NCBI GenBank assembly: GCA_017403825.1
Contig: JAFRDO010000043.1
Location: 1 to 64,000, forward strand
DNA length: 64,000 nt
From: Kiritimatiellia bacterium
GTDB lineage: Bacteria; Verrucomicrobiota; Kiritimatiellia; RFP12; UBA1067
Reading direction: 5' to 3'
Within the stretch, counting starts at the first letter, position 1. The number at the start of each line of letters is the position of its first letter. Of this stretch, positions 27,070 to 36,600 are shown one piece after another. The notes beneath the pieces are model-generated. The model was given only the letters and a program-made list of their open reading frames with translations. It had not been told where the DNA came from and did no database searches. The position numbers were made by a program, and so were the translations under genes.

Positions 27070-28967
27070 TTCGCAGCCTCCGGGTGCGCGGCAAGTATCC
27101 GCTTGGCCTCGGCGCACAGGGCCTCGTCGTCAAACAGAGACACGACTACCGTGGCGTATGCGCATGCCGACTGCACGTCTCCGCTCTGCTCCGCGTTCTT
27201 TGCAAGCGTGACGTAAGCCTCGGCGCGGGCGCGGGCGTTGGCGGCATTCAGCGCAATCGCCTTCTTCAGCGAATTTTCCGCCTGCGCAAACTCCCCGGCG
27301 CGGAACTCAAGCTTGCCGAGGCGCAGCGCCGCGTCGGCAGCAGCCTCCGTCCTGGCTGGCTCGGCCAGGCACTTGCGGTAGGCGTCGATGGCAGCTGCAT
27401 AGGACTCGCGGCTCTCCTCGCACGAGCCAAGCAACGCCCAGCCGGCCTGACGCCATTCCGACGCATCGCTCTTCGTAAGCTCACGCGCGCACGTCTCGGC
27501 CTCGGCCCCGCCGAGGAACCTCCCCACGGAAAGCATGCGCGACGCGCTCATGCGGGCACAGGCGCCGTCGCGAACCAGCTCGGAGTATGCGGTCCGCGCC
27601 GCATCAAGCCTGCCGGACTTGTAATCGAAGTCAGCTACCATCAGCTTCGCCTCGCGGGCCTCGTCCAGCGAAAGCCCGGACTCGATAGCCTCACGCAAGA
27701 ACCCGGCGCCGGTCTCCTCGTGGCCGAGCTTCATCGCGGCCACGCCGCGCCAGTAGAGCGCCTCGCCCTTGCGCTTCCCAAGGCGGCCAGTCGCCAGCGC
27801 CTCCGCAAGCGCCAGCTCCGCGCCAGACCAGTTGCTGTCCGCCGCCGCGATCATCGCCCTGCGGTACATGGCCTCGGCCGCCTCGTCTGTGCCGGGGAAC
27901 TTCTTCGCCACCTGCGCGTACTCCTCGGCGGCGGCCTCCGCCTTGCCCGCCTTCTCGTAGGCCCATGCAAGCCGTATCTGGTCGGACGCCAGCTTCGACA
28001 GCCCGAAGCTGCGGCGTGCCGTCTCGACCGTCTTCGCGGAGTCGTCGCTCTTGCGGGCCGCCTCGAACTCAATGCGCGCTACAGGCAGCTCCGCGTCAGC
28101 CCGGTAATGCCCTTCCGGGTAGTCCTCCAGGTACTTCTTGAACAGGGTCAGCGCCCGTGCGTTGTCGCCCGTCGCATATGCGCAAGCAGCACGTATGTAG
28201 GCAAGGTCGTCAGACTCGCCTTCGCCGCAAGCCGCAGCCGCGTCGGCGTAGCGGCCTTCGAGGAAGTCGCACCAGACGGACATCGTTCGCGTCTCTGCGG
28301 CATGCTCCCCCGACGGATACAGCTTGCGGTAGCGCCGAAAGAGGCTGCCGGCCTCGCCGTAGCGGCGGTCGCGGTAGCACTGCAGGGCTGCGAGATAAAG
28401 CGCCTCGGACCCCATCGGGCCGCCTGCGAAGGCGATCCCTAGCAGCGTCTCCACGCCCTTGCGGCGCACGGCCGGGTCGTCCGACGAGGTGAACTTCGTT
28501 CCTATCTTAAGGTTGGCGTAAGGGGCGTACTTGCCCTTCGGCTCGAGCTTCACGCAACGGGCCAGGATCTCCGTGTCGGAGGTCTCAGAGCCAAGATAGT
28601 AGAGCGCGGCGGCCCGCACGTCGGGCGCAACGCGGTCGGAGTCCAGCTCGGCCAGCAGGTGCGTGCGCTCGGCCCCCCGCGCCCCCATCGCGTACATGAA
28701 CCGCGACCGCGAGGCGTGCCGCGAATCCGGGTAGCGGTTGAATATCTCGGCGTATCCTCTACGCGCGGCCTCGTTGCGGCCGGCGACGCGGTCGCACTCC
28801 GCCAGCCTGAACAGCAGCTCGTCTGCCGCAATTCCCTTCACGCCGGAAAGCGTACGGTACTCCGCCTCCGCGTCAGCGTAGCGCCCGCGGTTGAAGAGAC
28901 GGTCGGCCATTGCCAGCCTATCGGATGGCAGCACCGCGATCGCCAGCGCCAGGGCCGCGAAAATCAC
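27066..28967 (-). CDS. Periplasmic TPR-repeat protein of the exbBD operon
   Basis: A 633-residue protein that starts with a hydrophobic signal/anchor segment (IFAALALAIAVLPSDRLA). It continues as a solenoid of degenerate tetratricopeptide repeats (for example NRGRYADAEAEYRTLSGV, DAALRLGKLEFRAGEFAQAE), resembling the YbgF/CpoB/BamD type of envelope TPR proteins. The start is taken as GTG at 28967, because it forms a GTGA overlap with the exbD stop, as all other junctions here do, and has GGAGGG upstream. An ATG at 29006 is the alternative. It probably acts as a periplasmic scaffold for the ExbBD-VWA machine. Confidence 0.83.
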   Translation of the reverse strand: MIFAALALAIAVLPSDRLAMADRLFNRGRYADAEAEYRTLSGVKGIAADELLFRLAECDRVAGRNEAARRGYAEIFNRYPDSRHASRSRFMYAMGARGAERTHLLAELDSDRVAPDVRAAALYYLGSETSDTEILARCVKLEPKGKYAPYANLKIGTKFTSSDDPAVRRKGVETLLGIAFAGGPMGSEALYLAALQCYRDRRYGEAGSLFRRYRKLYPSGEHAAETRTMSVWCDFLEGRYADAAAACGEGESDDLAYIRAACAYATGDNARALTLFKKYLEDYPEGHYRADAELPVARIEFEAARKSDDSAKTVETARRSFGLSKLASDQIRLAWAYEKAGKAEAAAEEYAQVAKKFPGTDEAAEAMYRRAMIAAADSNWSGAELALAEALATGRLGKRKGEALYWRGVAAMKLGHEETGAGFLREAIESGLSLDEAREAKLMVADFDYKSGRLDAARTAYSELVRDGACARMSASRMLSVGRFLGGAEAETCARELTKSDASEWRQAGWALLGSCEESRESYAAAIDAYRKCLAEPARTEAAADAALRLGKLEFRAGEFAQAENSLKKAIALNAANARARAEAYVTLAKNAEQSGDVQSACAYATVVVSLFDDEALCAEAKRILAAHPEAAK

Positions 28968-29383
28968 TTGCCCTCCCCTCCTTCGGTTGCGAGCGAAAAG
29001 TTCCACACATCGGCCTCGCGGCAGGTGTCGATCACGCCGACGAGCTTCTCGTAGGCCGTGGCGCGGTCAGCCCGAATGATGACCGGCTGGCCGGGATAGA
29101 ACTTCGAGATACGCGCCAGACGGGTCTTCAGGTCTCCCAGGGCAAGCTCGCGCCCGTTGACCGTAACCTTCCCCTCCTTTGACAGGTTGATCACGATCTC
29201 CCCGGGAAGGCGGTCCGGCTCCTTTGCGGACTCCGCCGACGGCAGCTGGATCGAAATCTCGTTCTCCCACTGCGAGAAGACGCTGACCGTCACGAAGAAG
29301 CAAAGCAGAAGGAAGATCACGTCGAGCATCGACGTCAGCGCCAGCCGTGGCGCGCGGGAGGCTGTTCGGCGCACGAACTTCAT
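28964..29383 (-). CDS. exbD: ExbD/TolR-family biopolymer transport protein
   Basis: A 139-residue single-pass inner-membrane protein. The N-terminal helix carries the essential aspartate (LTSMLDVIFLLLCFFVT, Asp21), followed by a periplasmic domain ending in VIIRADRATAYEKLVGVIDTCREADVWNFSLAT. It forms the proton-conducting stator with ExbB. The start at 29383 overlaps the exbB stop by 4 nt (ATGA). Length and motifs are normal for the family. Confidence 0.93.
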   Translation of the reverse strand: MKFVRRTASRAPRLALTSMLDVIFLLLCFFVTVSVFSQWENEISIQLPSAESAKEPDRLPGEIVINLSKEGKVTVNGRELALGDLKTRLARISKFYPGQPVIIRADRATAYEKLVGVIDTCREADVWNFSLATEGGEGK

Positions 29384-29853
29384 GCCAGCTCCTCGATCTC
29401 GGCTATGCGGCGCTGGGCGCGGCGGCGGAAGAACGCATGGGCGAGAAGCGCGGGTATGGCCACGACGAGGCCGAAGATAGTCGTAACGATCGCCTGCGAG
29501 ACGCCTTGCGCAAGCACCACGGGCTTCGCGCCTGCGGCCACGTCGGAAGCGATGCCGCCGAACGCGCGGAACATTCCGAGCACCGTGCCCAGAAGTCCGA
29601 CGAGCGGCGCGATGGCCGCTATGTCCGCCAGCCAGTCCACCGACGCCATCATGCGGTCTGCGATGCGTCCGCCTTCCGCCGCCGGGTCCTTCGCCGCGCG
29701 TATCCGCGAGACGGCGTCGGGCACGCAGATGCCGCGACGCTGGGAATACCAGAGGTAGAACATCACCGCAAGCCCCATCACCGAGAAGAACGCAAGCACC
29801 CACATGAGGGGCCCGCCGAAGTTCCATGCCTGCTCGAAAGTTATGTCGCCCAT
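29380..29853 (-). CDS. exbB: ExbB/TolQ/MotA-family proton channel
   Basis: A 157-residue protein with three transmembrane segments (about 13-33, 80-100 and 117-140). It carries the family signature ADIAAIAPLVGLLGTVLGMFRAF and GVSQAIVTTIFGLVVAIPALLAH. It is shorter than E. coli ExbB (244 residues), mostly from a reduced cytoplasmic loop. The start at 29853 has an AAGGCAGAA ribosome-binding stretch. It is the first gene of the exbB-exbD-TPR-VWA operon. Confidence 0.92.
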   Translation of the reverse strand: MGDITFEQAWNFGGPLMWVLAFFSVMGLAVMFYLWYSQRRGICVPDAVSRIRAAKDPAAEGGRIADRMMASVDWLADIAAIAPLVGLLGTVLGMFRAFGGIASDVAAGAKPVVLAQGVSQAIVTTIFGLVVAIPALLAHAFFRRRAQRRIAEIEELA

Positions 29854-29913
29854 TTCTGCCTTGCCTTTCCTGATTGGTCCTGTCACCGCAGCCCGTCAGG
29901 GCCGTTTCCGTGA

Positions 29914-29922
29914 ATTATACCA
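29914..29922 (-). promoter_or_regulatory. Extended -10 promoter of the exbBD operon
   Basis: TGGTATAAT on the minus strand, about 60 nt before the exbB ATG at 29853. Unlike the leaderless promoters elsewhere, this one leaves a real 5' leader with a ribosome-binding site. Confidence 0.65.
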
Positions 29923-29946
29923 AAAAATCCGCCGCGTGCGTCGCCC

Positions 29947-31941
29947 CTACAGATCCGTCCAGTCGTAAGCGAAGTAGGCCGCAGGAACGATGTCGGCGTA
30001 ATACGTCATCTGCATGCGCTTCGCTCCTCCCTCTACGCAGTCCCGCCATGACGGCGGAGCGTCCTTTACTACCAGGCCGGACCATGCCGCGGCGTCCGCC
30101 GCGCGGGCATGCGCCGCCGGAATCGCAAGCGGACCGGAAGCGACAAGCAGCGGCTTCGCGCCGCCGCACCGCTTCGACAGCGCGTCCGCCAAGACGAGCA
30201 TGTCAGTCGCGCGGCGCCCCACCAGCGTTTCGCCCATCAGGTAGCACATGGCGCCAAGGCCCTCGTCGGGACGGTCCTTCGCCCCGTAGAAGATATGGCT
30301 CTCCTTGCCGATCTCGCCCGTGCCGGAGACGTCGGCAATCATGACCGTGCGCCCGGCGACAAGATATTCCCTGGCCGTTTCCAACCCCTTCTCCCTGCCG
30401 CCCCACGCGGCGACCAGCACCGGCGCGCCAGACGCCCCGGCCTTCGAAACGCAGACGGCCGGCAGCATGTGCCCCGTCTTCGGATACTGCGCAACAATGC
30501 GGACGGTCTCGTAGCCGCCAACCTGCGCAACGCCCGTCTCCTTCACACGGCACCCGGTCTCGGCAGGAATCCGCACCTTGGCAAGGCGCCTCACGGCATC
30601 CGCCTTGGCCGCAGCGTCAAGCGGCCGGCGCGCCTCGCGCACCTTCGCCGCGCGTTCGGCTATGATGTCCATTATGGAGCGCCAGCCCGGCAGAGTCTCG
30701 GTCGTGCGGCCCTCGGTGCAGCCACACTCTTTCTCCGACAGGCCAGTGTCTACCTTCGACATGTCGAAGCCAAGGTCGAGCTGCCAGAGGTCTTCAAGGT
30801 CGATGGCAAGGTCGCGACGCTCCGGCATGAGGTGCTTCGCAAGATACATGACCGACGACTGCTCGGTCGCCTCGGTCCAGCCGTGCGGACCCGGCGCGCA
30901 GTTGAGGAAGGCCCGCTCCCCTATGCCGACGTTCGTCTCAAGCGTACGCACAGTCGCGAAGAGCGTCTTCACGCCAGCGTATGGGAACATATCCGCGAAC
31001 TTGCAGGTGACGGCCACCGGTATGTCGGGTATCAGCGCGTACCCGGTGTGGTTGAGGCCGAACGCGAGCTGCCCGTAGATGTTCTGCTCGCCGTCCTGCG
31101 GACCCATGTGGACGCACAGTTCGCGCAGGCTCGTAAGGAAGCAGCTCGGCGCCGCCGCCTTGATGCGGTTGTCGGCAGCCTCCATGAGAGCGGTCATCGT
31201 GCCGCCGCCGGACTGCCCCATATAGCCTATGCGCGAAGCGTCCACCTCTGGACGCGACTCGACGTAATCTATCGCCCTCATGCCGTCCCAGATGCGCAGA
31301 AGCGGGGCCGACCAGTCTATCAGCGACGCACGTATGCCCATCTCGTTGTGCGACCACGTTGAGTTACGGCGCAGGGCGGTTCTGCGCTCGCCCTGATAGT
31401 ACGGATCAAACATGAGCGCGACGAATCCGCTCTTCACGGCGATCACGCACGCCCGGAGATACGTCGTGCAGTCCTTGCCCTCGTCGGCGTGCCCGCAGCT
31501 CATCACGACGGCAGGTCTCCTGCCCTCGCCGTCGGGTACGAACAGGTTCGCCGTCACGAACACGCCCGGCATCGACTCGAAAATCACTTTTTCTATCCTG
31601 TAGCCGTCGCGGCGATACGTCGCCACGGTGCGGGCGTTGAGCGGAGTGCGCTCTGGCATGGTGCCGATGGCCGCTAGCATCTTCCCCCTGAGACGCAGGC
31701 GGAAGGCGTCATACTCCGCCCTGGACTTCAGCGAACGCCATGCATCATCGCACGCCGTGTCCATCTCGTCGATCTCGCGTATGGCGAAGCCCGCGCTCGC
31801 CACCTGCTTCGAGCCCCACGGCAGCACCCTGCTGGCCACTTGCTTCGCCAGCTCCGACTCTTCGGCGGACGGCTGTTCATCGGCTCCGGCCTCAACAGCG
31901 AATGCCGCCAACATCGCGGCCAGCGCAAACATTCTCCTCAT
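29947..31941 (-). CDS. Secreted alpha/beta hydrolase, acetylxylan-esterase/prolyl-oligopeptidase-like
   Basis: A 664-residue protein with a signal peptide (MRRMFALAAMLAAFAVEAGA) and an alpha/beta hydrolase core. Before the core is ANLFVPDGEGRRPAVVMSCGHADEGKD, with the nucleophile elbow in GYMGQSGGGTMT, then LNCAPGPHGWTEA carrying a candidate catalytic His. The second half is another alpha/beta-like stretch (TGHMLPAVCVSKAG...PVLVAAWGGREKG) without a clear nucleophile. Similar proteins in Planctomycetes and Verrucomicrobia are annotated as acetylxylan esterases or dienelactone-hydrolase-like; the true substrate is unknown. Strong GGAGGTG before the start. Last gene of the ChrA-fusion / dehydrogenase / hydrolase operon. 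Confidence 0.78.
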   Translation of the reverse strand: MRRMFALAAMLAAFAVEAGADEQPSAEESELAKQVASRVLPWGSKQVASAGFAIREIDEMDTACDDAWRSLKSRAEYDAFRLRLRGKMLAAIGTMPERTPLNARTVATYRRDGYRIEKVIFESMPGVFVTANLFVPDGEGRRPAVVMSCGHADEGKDCTTYLRACVIAVKSGFVALMFDPYYQGERRTALRRNSTWSHNEMGIRASLIDWSAPLLRIWDGMRAIDYVESRPEVDASRIGYMGQSGGGTMTALMEAADNRIKAAAPSCFLTSLRELCVHMGPQDGEQNIYGQLAFGLNHTGYALIPDIPVAVTCKFADMFPYAGVKTLFATVRTLETNVGIGERAFLNCAPGPHGWTEATEQSSVMYLAKHLMPERRDLAIDLEDLWQLDLGFDMSKVDTGLSEKECGCTEGRTTETLPGWRSIMDIIAERAAKVREARRPLDAAAKADAVRRLAKVRIPAETGCRVKETGVAQVGGYETVRIVAQYPKTGHMLPAVCVSKAGASGAPVLVAAWGGREKGLETAREYLVAGRTVMIADVSGTGEIGKESHIFYGAKDRPDEGLGAMCYLMGETLVGRRATDMLVLADALSKRCGGAKPLLVASGPLAIPAAHARAADAAAWSGLVVKDAPPSWRDCVEGGAKRMQMTYYADIVPAAYFAYDWTDL

Positions 31942-31958
31942 CGCTTCACCTCCATGAT

Positions 31959-32897
31959 TCAGACAAGGCCATCTTCCTTAAGCTCTCTTATGCACCGCTC
32001 CAGGTAGCGGGGCGAAAACGCCGCGCCGTGCGGCATGACGATGCAATTCGGCAGGTCGGCCAGCTCCGGCACGTAGCCTGGCGACTCCAGCGCGGCTGCG
32101 GACGGCTCGTGACAGCGCACGTCGAGATATGCGCCGGCGAGGCGATGCGACTTGAGCGCGGCGAAAAGCGCCTTCTCGTCGACCGCATTGCCCCGCCCGA
32201 CGTTGACAACCACGCAGCGGCGTGGCAGCTTCGAAATCATTCGCGCAGAAAGGAATCCGTCGGTGCCGGTCGTGGACGGCAGGGCCAGGACGAACCAGTC
32301 TGCCGCAGCCATCAGCTTGTCCAGGCGCGAACGCGCCAGCCGCCGGTCGCCGGCGAACACGCCGTGGCGCGTGATGCCCGCGACCGAGACGCCGAGCGCC
32401 TCCAGCTTCGCGCCTATGGCCCGGCCGACCTTTCCGTAGCCCGCGATCACCGCGCACGTGCCGGCGACTTCGGTGCAGACTCCGCTCAGCTCCGTGCGCG
32501 GCCAGGCCTTCTCACGAAGTTCCGGCCGGAAGAATCCGCGCGCCCACGCAAGCACGAACGCCGCGACCGATTCCGCCATGATTGTGCCGTGGAAGCCGCC
32601 GAAATGGATCGTCACCCCATCCGGCCCGGTGGTGGGCACCAGCTCCTGCCCGGCCGCAGGCGTCGCAAGCACCTTTAGCCGCGGCGCACGGGCGAACCAC
32701 TCGCTCTTGAAGCTCCAGACGATCGCATGCGTCGCCTTGGGCAACTCTCGCAGAAACGCGCGCTCGCCAGTCACTCGCACGACGCGGCTCCCCTTCGGCG
32801 CCAGCGACTTCAGCAGCGCGACTTCCGCCGCGCCGGCACGGAAACAACGCTCCGGCCAGTCAAGCCAGATCAGGTAGAAATTCAAAGTGCCCGCCAT
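31959..32897 (-). CDS. D-isomer-specific 2-hydroxyacid dehydrogenase
   Basis: A 312-residue NAD(P)-dependent dehydrogenase. The Rossmann motif is VIAGYGKVGRAIG. Catalytic residues follow in family order: Arg in VVVNVGRGNAV, Glu in CHEP and His in MPHGAAF. It is of the GhrA/phosphoglycerate-dehydrogenase-like type. The N-terminal catalytic half is short. It oxidises or reduces a 2-hydroxy/2-keto acid; the substrate cannot be told. It sits 1 nt after the ChrA/transglutaminase gene. Confidence 0.87.
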   Translation of the reverse strand: MAGTLNFYLIWLDWPERCFRAGAAEVALLKSLAPKGSRVVRVTGERAFLRELPKATHAIVWSFKSEWFARAPRLKVLATPAAGQELVPTTGPDGVTIHFGGFHGTIMAESVAAFVLAWARGFFRPELREKAWPRTELSGVCTEVAGTCAVIAGYGKVGRAIGAKLEALGVSVAGITRHGVFAGDRRLARSRLDKLMAAADWFVLALPSTTGTDGFLSARMISKLPRRCVVVNVGRGNAVDEKALFAALKSHRLAGAYLDVRCHEPSAAALESPGYVPELADLPNCIVMPHGAAFSPRYLERCIRELKEDGLV

Positions 32898-32898
32898 G

Positions 32899-35800
32899 TC
32901 ACTTGCCCTTAAGCCGCCGCACGGTTATGGTGCGGTTGCCGCGCGAAGTGGCGATGCGACGCCAGTCCTTGACCAGTTCGTGGAACTCCGGGCGGTACCA
33001 TGACTCCCCGCGTTTCAGCACCTTGCGCTTTATCGTTACCGCCAGGCGTCCGTCCGCGCCGGTCGCCGACGAGACCTCGCTCTCCAGCCAGACCTTGCCG
33101 GGATCGGACGGGTCGGAGAACATGAACGGCGAAGGCAGATGCTCGAGCGCACCGTATCCCTCCGGGAATTTCACCGTCACCGTCTCCTCCTCCGGGTCGC
33201 ACGCGCCAACCTCAAACGGCGTCTGGCGGACGTTCCCTGCGGCAGACGGAATGGACGACGACAGCGGCGGCAGCTGGATCGTGATCGCGTCGCCCTGCAC
33301 GGTCGCGAAGTCCGGTATGAAGCAGGAGAACTTCATGCGCGCCGGATAAGATTCGACGTCAGTCTCCAGGTCGCCGGTGGCCGTCGCTGCCTGTGCGACA
33401 TTGCCAAGAATCTCCTGGTAGCGGCGCGAACGCTCTTCAGGCAGGATCTCGGAATAGCGCTTGCGGAACGCGCCGACGCCCGGCCCGGCGATCTCGTTCA
33501 CGACCGTAAGGTCGACCGAGCCGTTCTCCCGCACGTCGTATTCGCTGGCTTCGCTCGTCGCCCGCTCGAACTTCGGATCCGGCACGGTCACGACGCCGAA
33601 CTCACCCGTCGCAGGGTCGAAGTAGTCGCTGCCGGCATACGACGACGGCCCAAGCGGCGAATACTGGGTTTCCGTGCCAAGGAAGAAAGTCCTTTCCTCT
33701 CCGCCGAAGCAAAGGAAGCCGCCTTCGCGCACCGTAACGCGGCAAAGCGCCGACGAGAACTCGCGCACGTTCGGCTTCTCGAACATGATGCGGCGCTTCA
33801 CCGCCTCCGGCTCGTCGGCGTCGGACGACGCGAACACGACGTCCGCCTCGAAGCCTGCGCCACGCAGCAGCGAGCACAGCGTGCGCACGTAGTCCAGCCG
33901 CGTGGCGTAGCGCTCGCGAAGCACCGTCTCGGGCGGCGTGAGCTGAAGCCCGACCGGCAGATCCCAGAGCCCCGGCCCTGCCACCTTCACATACTTCGCC
34001 ATCCAGTCGCGGATCGCACGAATCCTGTCCTCCGCAGTGCCGCCTGCCGCGCCTTCCCCAAGCGCCTTCGCCGGGTCGAGCGGACTGATCGCGAGGTCAA
34101 GCCTCTCAAACCTGTTGGACGACACTATCACCACGTCGCGCCAAAGCGCGGCGTCGGGCTGGTCGGGTTCCTTCGGCACGCGGCGCGGACCAGTGACTTC
34201 GCGACGCCAGTCGTTGACGCGCACGATGCGCCTGTCGAGAGGCTCCGTGGAGTCGAAGCCGTACTCCGCGTAGAATGCGGCAGGTGCGTTCGTCACGGCG
34301 CGGACGAGCGAGAATGAAATGACGCTGCCGATCTCGACCGCCGGCAGGTTGACCACGAGCATCTTGCCGGCCGGGTAACGCGGCGCGGCGGCGGCCCAGC
34401 CGCAGTCCATTACGTTCTTCTCCCGGTCGGACACGAAACGCACCTCGCCGTTGCGGTTGCTGACCGACGCATGCAACAGCTCGACGGTCTCCACGGCTGG
34501 GTTGAAATTGAACTTCAGCTCGGCGAACTTCTTCTTGCCGGCGTAGGTCAGCACCTCGCGGACCATGGTGTTGGTCGTGGTCCACTCCCGGTCGGAGAAC
34601 ACCGTCGTCTCGGTGGAGCAGAGCACGCACCGGGAGTCCGCCTCGCGGAGCGGATCCACCGCGAACACCGGCTTCCGCCTCGCCGCCGCCTCGATGCGCT
34701 TGATATCCTCGCGAAGCTCCGCGTATGCCTTCGGAGAGAACTCGACCGCGCCGATAGAGAACGAGCGCACGGCGCGGAGTTCGCCGTTGGTGACGGAGAA
34801 CGACCGCTCGAACCTGCAGCCTGACGACTCTCCGACCGAGTCGTCAGGCAACTCCACCGCCGCGCCGACAGAGTCCCCAAGGTCGATACGCACGCGCTCA
34901 GAGACCCGCGCCGTCGTGTCGAGTAGGAGCGGATAGCGCCGCTGCGCCAGCGACGTGTTGCCGGAAAGCAGGAAGTTCGCCATTCCCAGCGCACCGGACA
35001 GGAACGGCACGTTCAGCACGGACTGCGTCTCGCCGCGTATCACCGCCTCGGGGACGTTTACCGCCATCCGCACCACCACCGGACGCTCCGTGTCGCGCAT
35101 GTCCTTCGGCTCGACGTCGCACCTCACCAGCTCCGCACCAGGCGCGATGCCGCGCACGATCTTCTCGAAGAGCTTGACGCGGTCGCCCGGCTGGCGGCGG
35201 ACGAGCGCGCCGCGGTACGCCGTGTCGTTGATGCCCATGAAGCGTATCTCGCTCTCAATGAAAAGTGCCCCGTCCTTCGACACGGAACCCGACGACTCCA
35301 CGTCCAGCAGGTTCCGCCCGGGCGAAGGAACCGCGGACGTCTTCAGGCATTCGCCCTCCGGGCAGCACACGAGATAGCTCCTGTTGCAGAGGTACGAGGG
35401 AAAGATGTCCTTGGCGTTCTCGTTCGTCGGGTCCATGAGGACGTACCTGCCGTCCTCGCTACCGCGTTCCGCCTTGTCGATCTCGCTTCCTTCCGCCTCG
35501 ACCGCCACGATCGCGTGGTTGAAGAACGGCTGGGGAACGTCGGGGTCGAGCTTGGCGCCGACATGGATCAGCACGGGGTACGCCTTGAACCCGGCGAGGC
35601 GGAGCATCGCCACGAGTAGCGCCGCCTTGTCGCGACAGACTCCGTAACGGTTGTCGAAGGTGATGTCGACGTCATGCGGGGCGTAGCCGGGAGACGTGTC
35701 CTCCATCATCAGGCCCATGTACCGCACTTCCTGCGAGACGAACTTGAATATCGCGCGGAGATCGCGCCCGAGCTCGGCCGTCTTGGCGCACATGGCGGCG

Positions 35801-36600
35801 TTCGTCTTCGCGAGATGCGGGGCGCAGAGATCCCAGTACCAGCGCGAGATCTCCAGCCAGTCCGCCGCCGTCGAGACGCGCACGTGCTGCACCTGCGTGT
35901 AGAGCGGCGGCATGTCCGGCTCCGGGAACGCCTGCGGGGAGTTGGTGACGGTGAACGTATGGACGGTCGAGCCGTCGGCAAGGCGCGTGGCGTTTGTGAC
36001 GATGTTGCCGAGGGGATTGCGTATCAGTATCCGATTCAGCGGACGTGACGGCGGCGCCGTCACCTCGTAGACGCCGCGCACGATCGGCACCTTCCACTCC
36101 ATCACCGAGAGGTCGGACCACTTGTCGCGGCAGCGCGGCTTCTTCGCCGTGCGGCGCGTCTTCACGTGCAGAGTGTCACCGACCTTCAGGCCAGGAATCG
36201 TGCATACGATCTGCCGGTCCAGCGGATCGTAGATGTTCGCCGACATCGACCCGTTGTCGGTCGACTCCTTCGTCGTCGCCGAGACGTCGATCTCGCGCTC
36301 CCGCCCGTCCTCGCCGACCGCCCTGACGAACACTATCTCGGCCTCGCCGTAGCGACGCGAGTAGTCGAGGCGCAACGTACTCTCGTCGCGCCTGCCCTTC
36401 TCCGTCAGTATCTTCGTCCAGCATTCCTCGATCGACTCGTACGTACCGTCGGGGTTGTAGCGCACGCGCTCCGCCTCGTCCACGATCACGGCGTCTGCGT
36501 CGGGGAAGCGGGCGGAGGTGACGGGTTCGTCGGCCCGAAGGACGAGCGCGGCGAACGCCGAAAGGACTATGAGTAACACTACGTTTGCTTTTTTCTTCAT
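32899..36600 (-). CDS. Possible internally started DUF3857/transglutaminase protein (nested start)
   Basis: ATG at 36600 begins MKKKANVVLLIVLSAFAALV, a complete signal peptide (basic n-region, 15-residue hydrophobic core, cleavage near LRA-DEP) for the periplasmic transglutaminase part. A consensus TGGTATAAT lies 42 nt upstream inside the ChrA coding frame. A 1,233-residue secreted form could thus be made separately from the fused form. No Shine-Dalgarno is seen before this ATG. Shown as an alternative start, not a separate gene. Confidence 0.45.
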   Translation of the reverse strand: MKKKANVVLLIVLSAFAALVLRADEPVTSARFPDADAVIVDEAERVRYNPDGTYESIEECWTKILTEKGRRDESTLRLDYSRRYGEAEIVFVRAVGEDGREREIDVSATTKESTDNGSMSANIYDPLDRQIVCTIPGLKVGDTLHVKTRRTAKKPRCRDKWSDLSVMEWKVPIVRGVYEVTAPPSRPLNRILIRNPLGNIVTNATRLADGSTVHTFTVTNSPQAFPEPDMPPLYTQVQHVRVSTAADWLEISRWYWDLCAPHLAKTNAAMCAKTAELGRDLRAIFKFVSQEVRYMGLMMEDTSPGYAPHDVDITFDNRYGVCRDKAALLVAMLRLAGFKAYPVLIHVGAKLDPDVPQPFFNHAIVAVEAEGSEIDKAERGSEDGRYVLMDPTNENAKDIFPSYLCNRSYLVCCPEGECLKTSAVPSPGRNLLDVESSGSVSKDGALFIESEIRFMGINDTAYRGALVRRQPGDRVKLFEKIVRGIAPGAELVRCDVEPKDMRDTERPVVVRMAVNVPEAVIRGETQSVLNVPFLSGALGMANFLLSGNTSLAQRRYPLLLDTTARVSERVRIDLGDSVGAAVELPDDSVGESSGCRFERSFSVTNGELRAVRSFSIGAVEFSPKAYAELREDIKRIEAAARRKPVFAVDPLREADSRCVLCSTETTVFSDREWTTTNTMVREVLTYAGKKKFAELKFNFNPAVETVELLHASVSNRNGEVRFVSDREKNVMDCGWAAAAPRYPAGKMLVVNLPAVEIGSVISFSLVRAVTNAPAAFYAEYGFDSTEPLDRRIVRVNDWRREVTGPRRVPKEPDQPDAALWRDVVIVSSNRFERLDLAISPLDPAKALGEGAAGGTAEDRIRAIRDWMAKYVKVAGPGLWDLPVGLQLTPPETVLRERYATRLDYVRTLCSLLRGAGFEADVVFASSDADEPEAVKRRIMFEKPNVREFSSALCRVTVREGGFLCFGGEERTFFLGTETQYSPLGPSSYAGSDYFDPATGEFGVVTVPDPKFERATSEASEYDVRENGSVDLTVVNEIAGPGVGAFRKRYSEILPEERSRRYQEILGNVAQAATATGDLETDVESYPARMKFSCFIPDFATVQGDAITIQLPPLSSSIPSAAGNVRQTPFEVGACDPEEETVTVKFPEGYGALEHLPSPFMFSDPSDPGKVWLESEVSSATGADGRLAVTIKRKVLKRGESWYRPEFHELVKDWRRIATSRGNRTITVRRLKGK

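Noticed and set aside
29947-31941. Glucuronoyl esterase (CE15) identity for the secreted hydrolase
   Set aside because: The nucleophile elbow is GQSGGG, not the GCSRxG motif of CE15.
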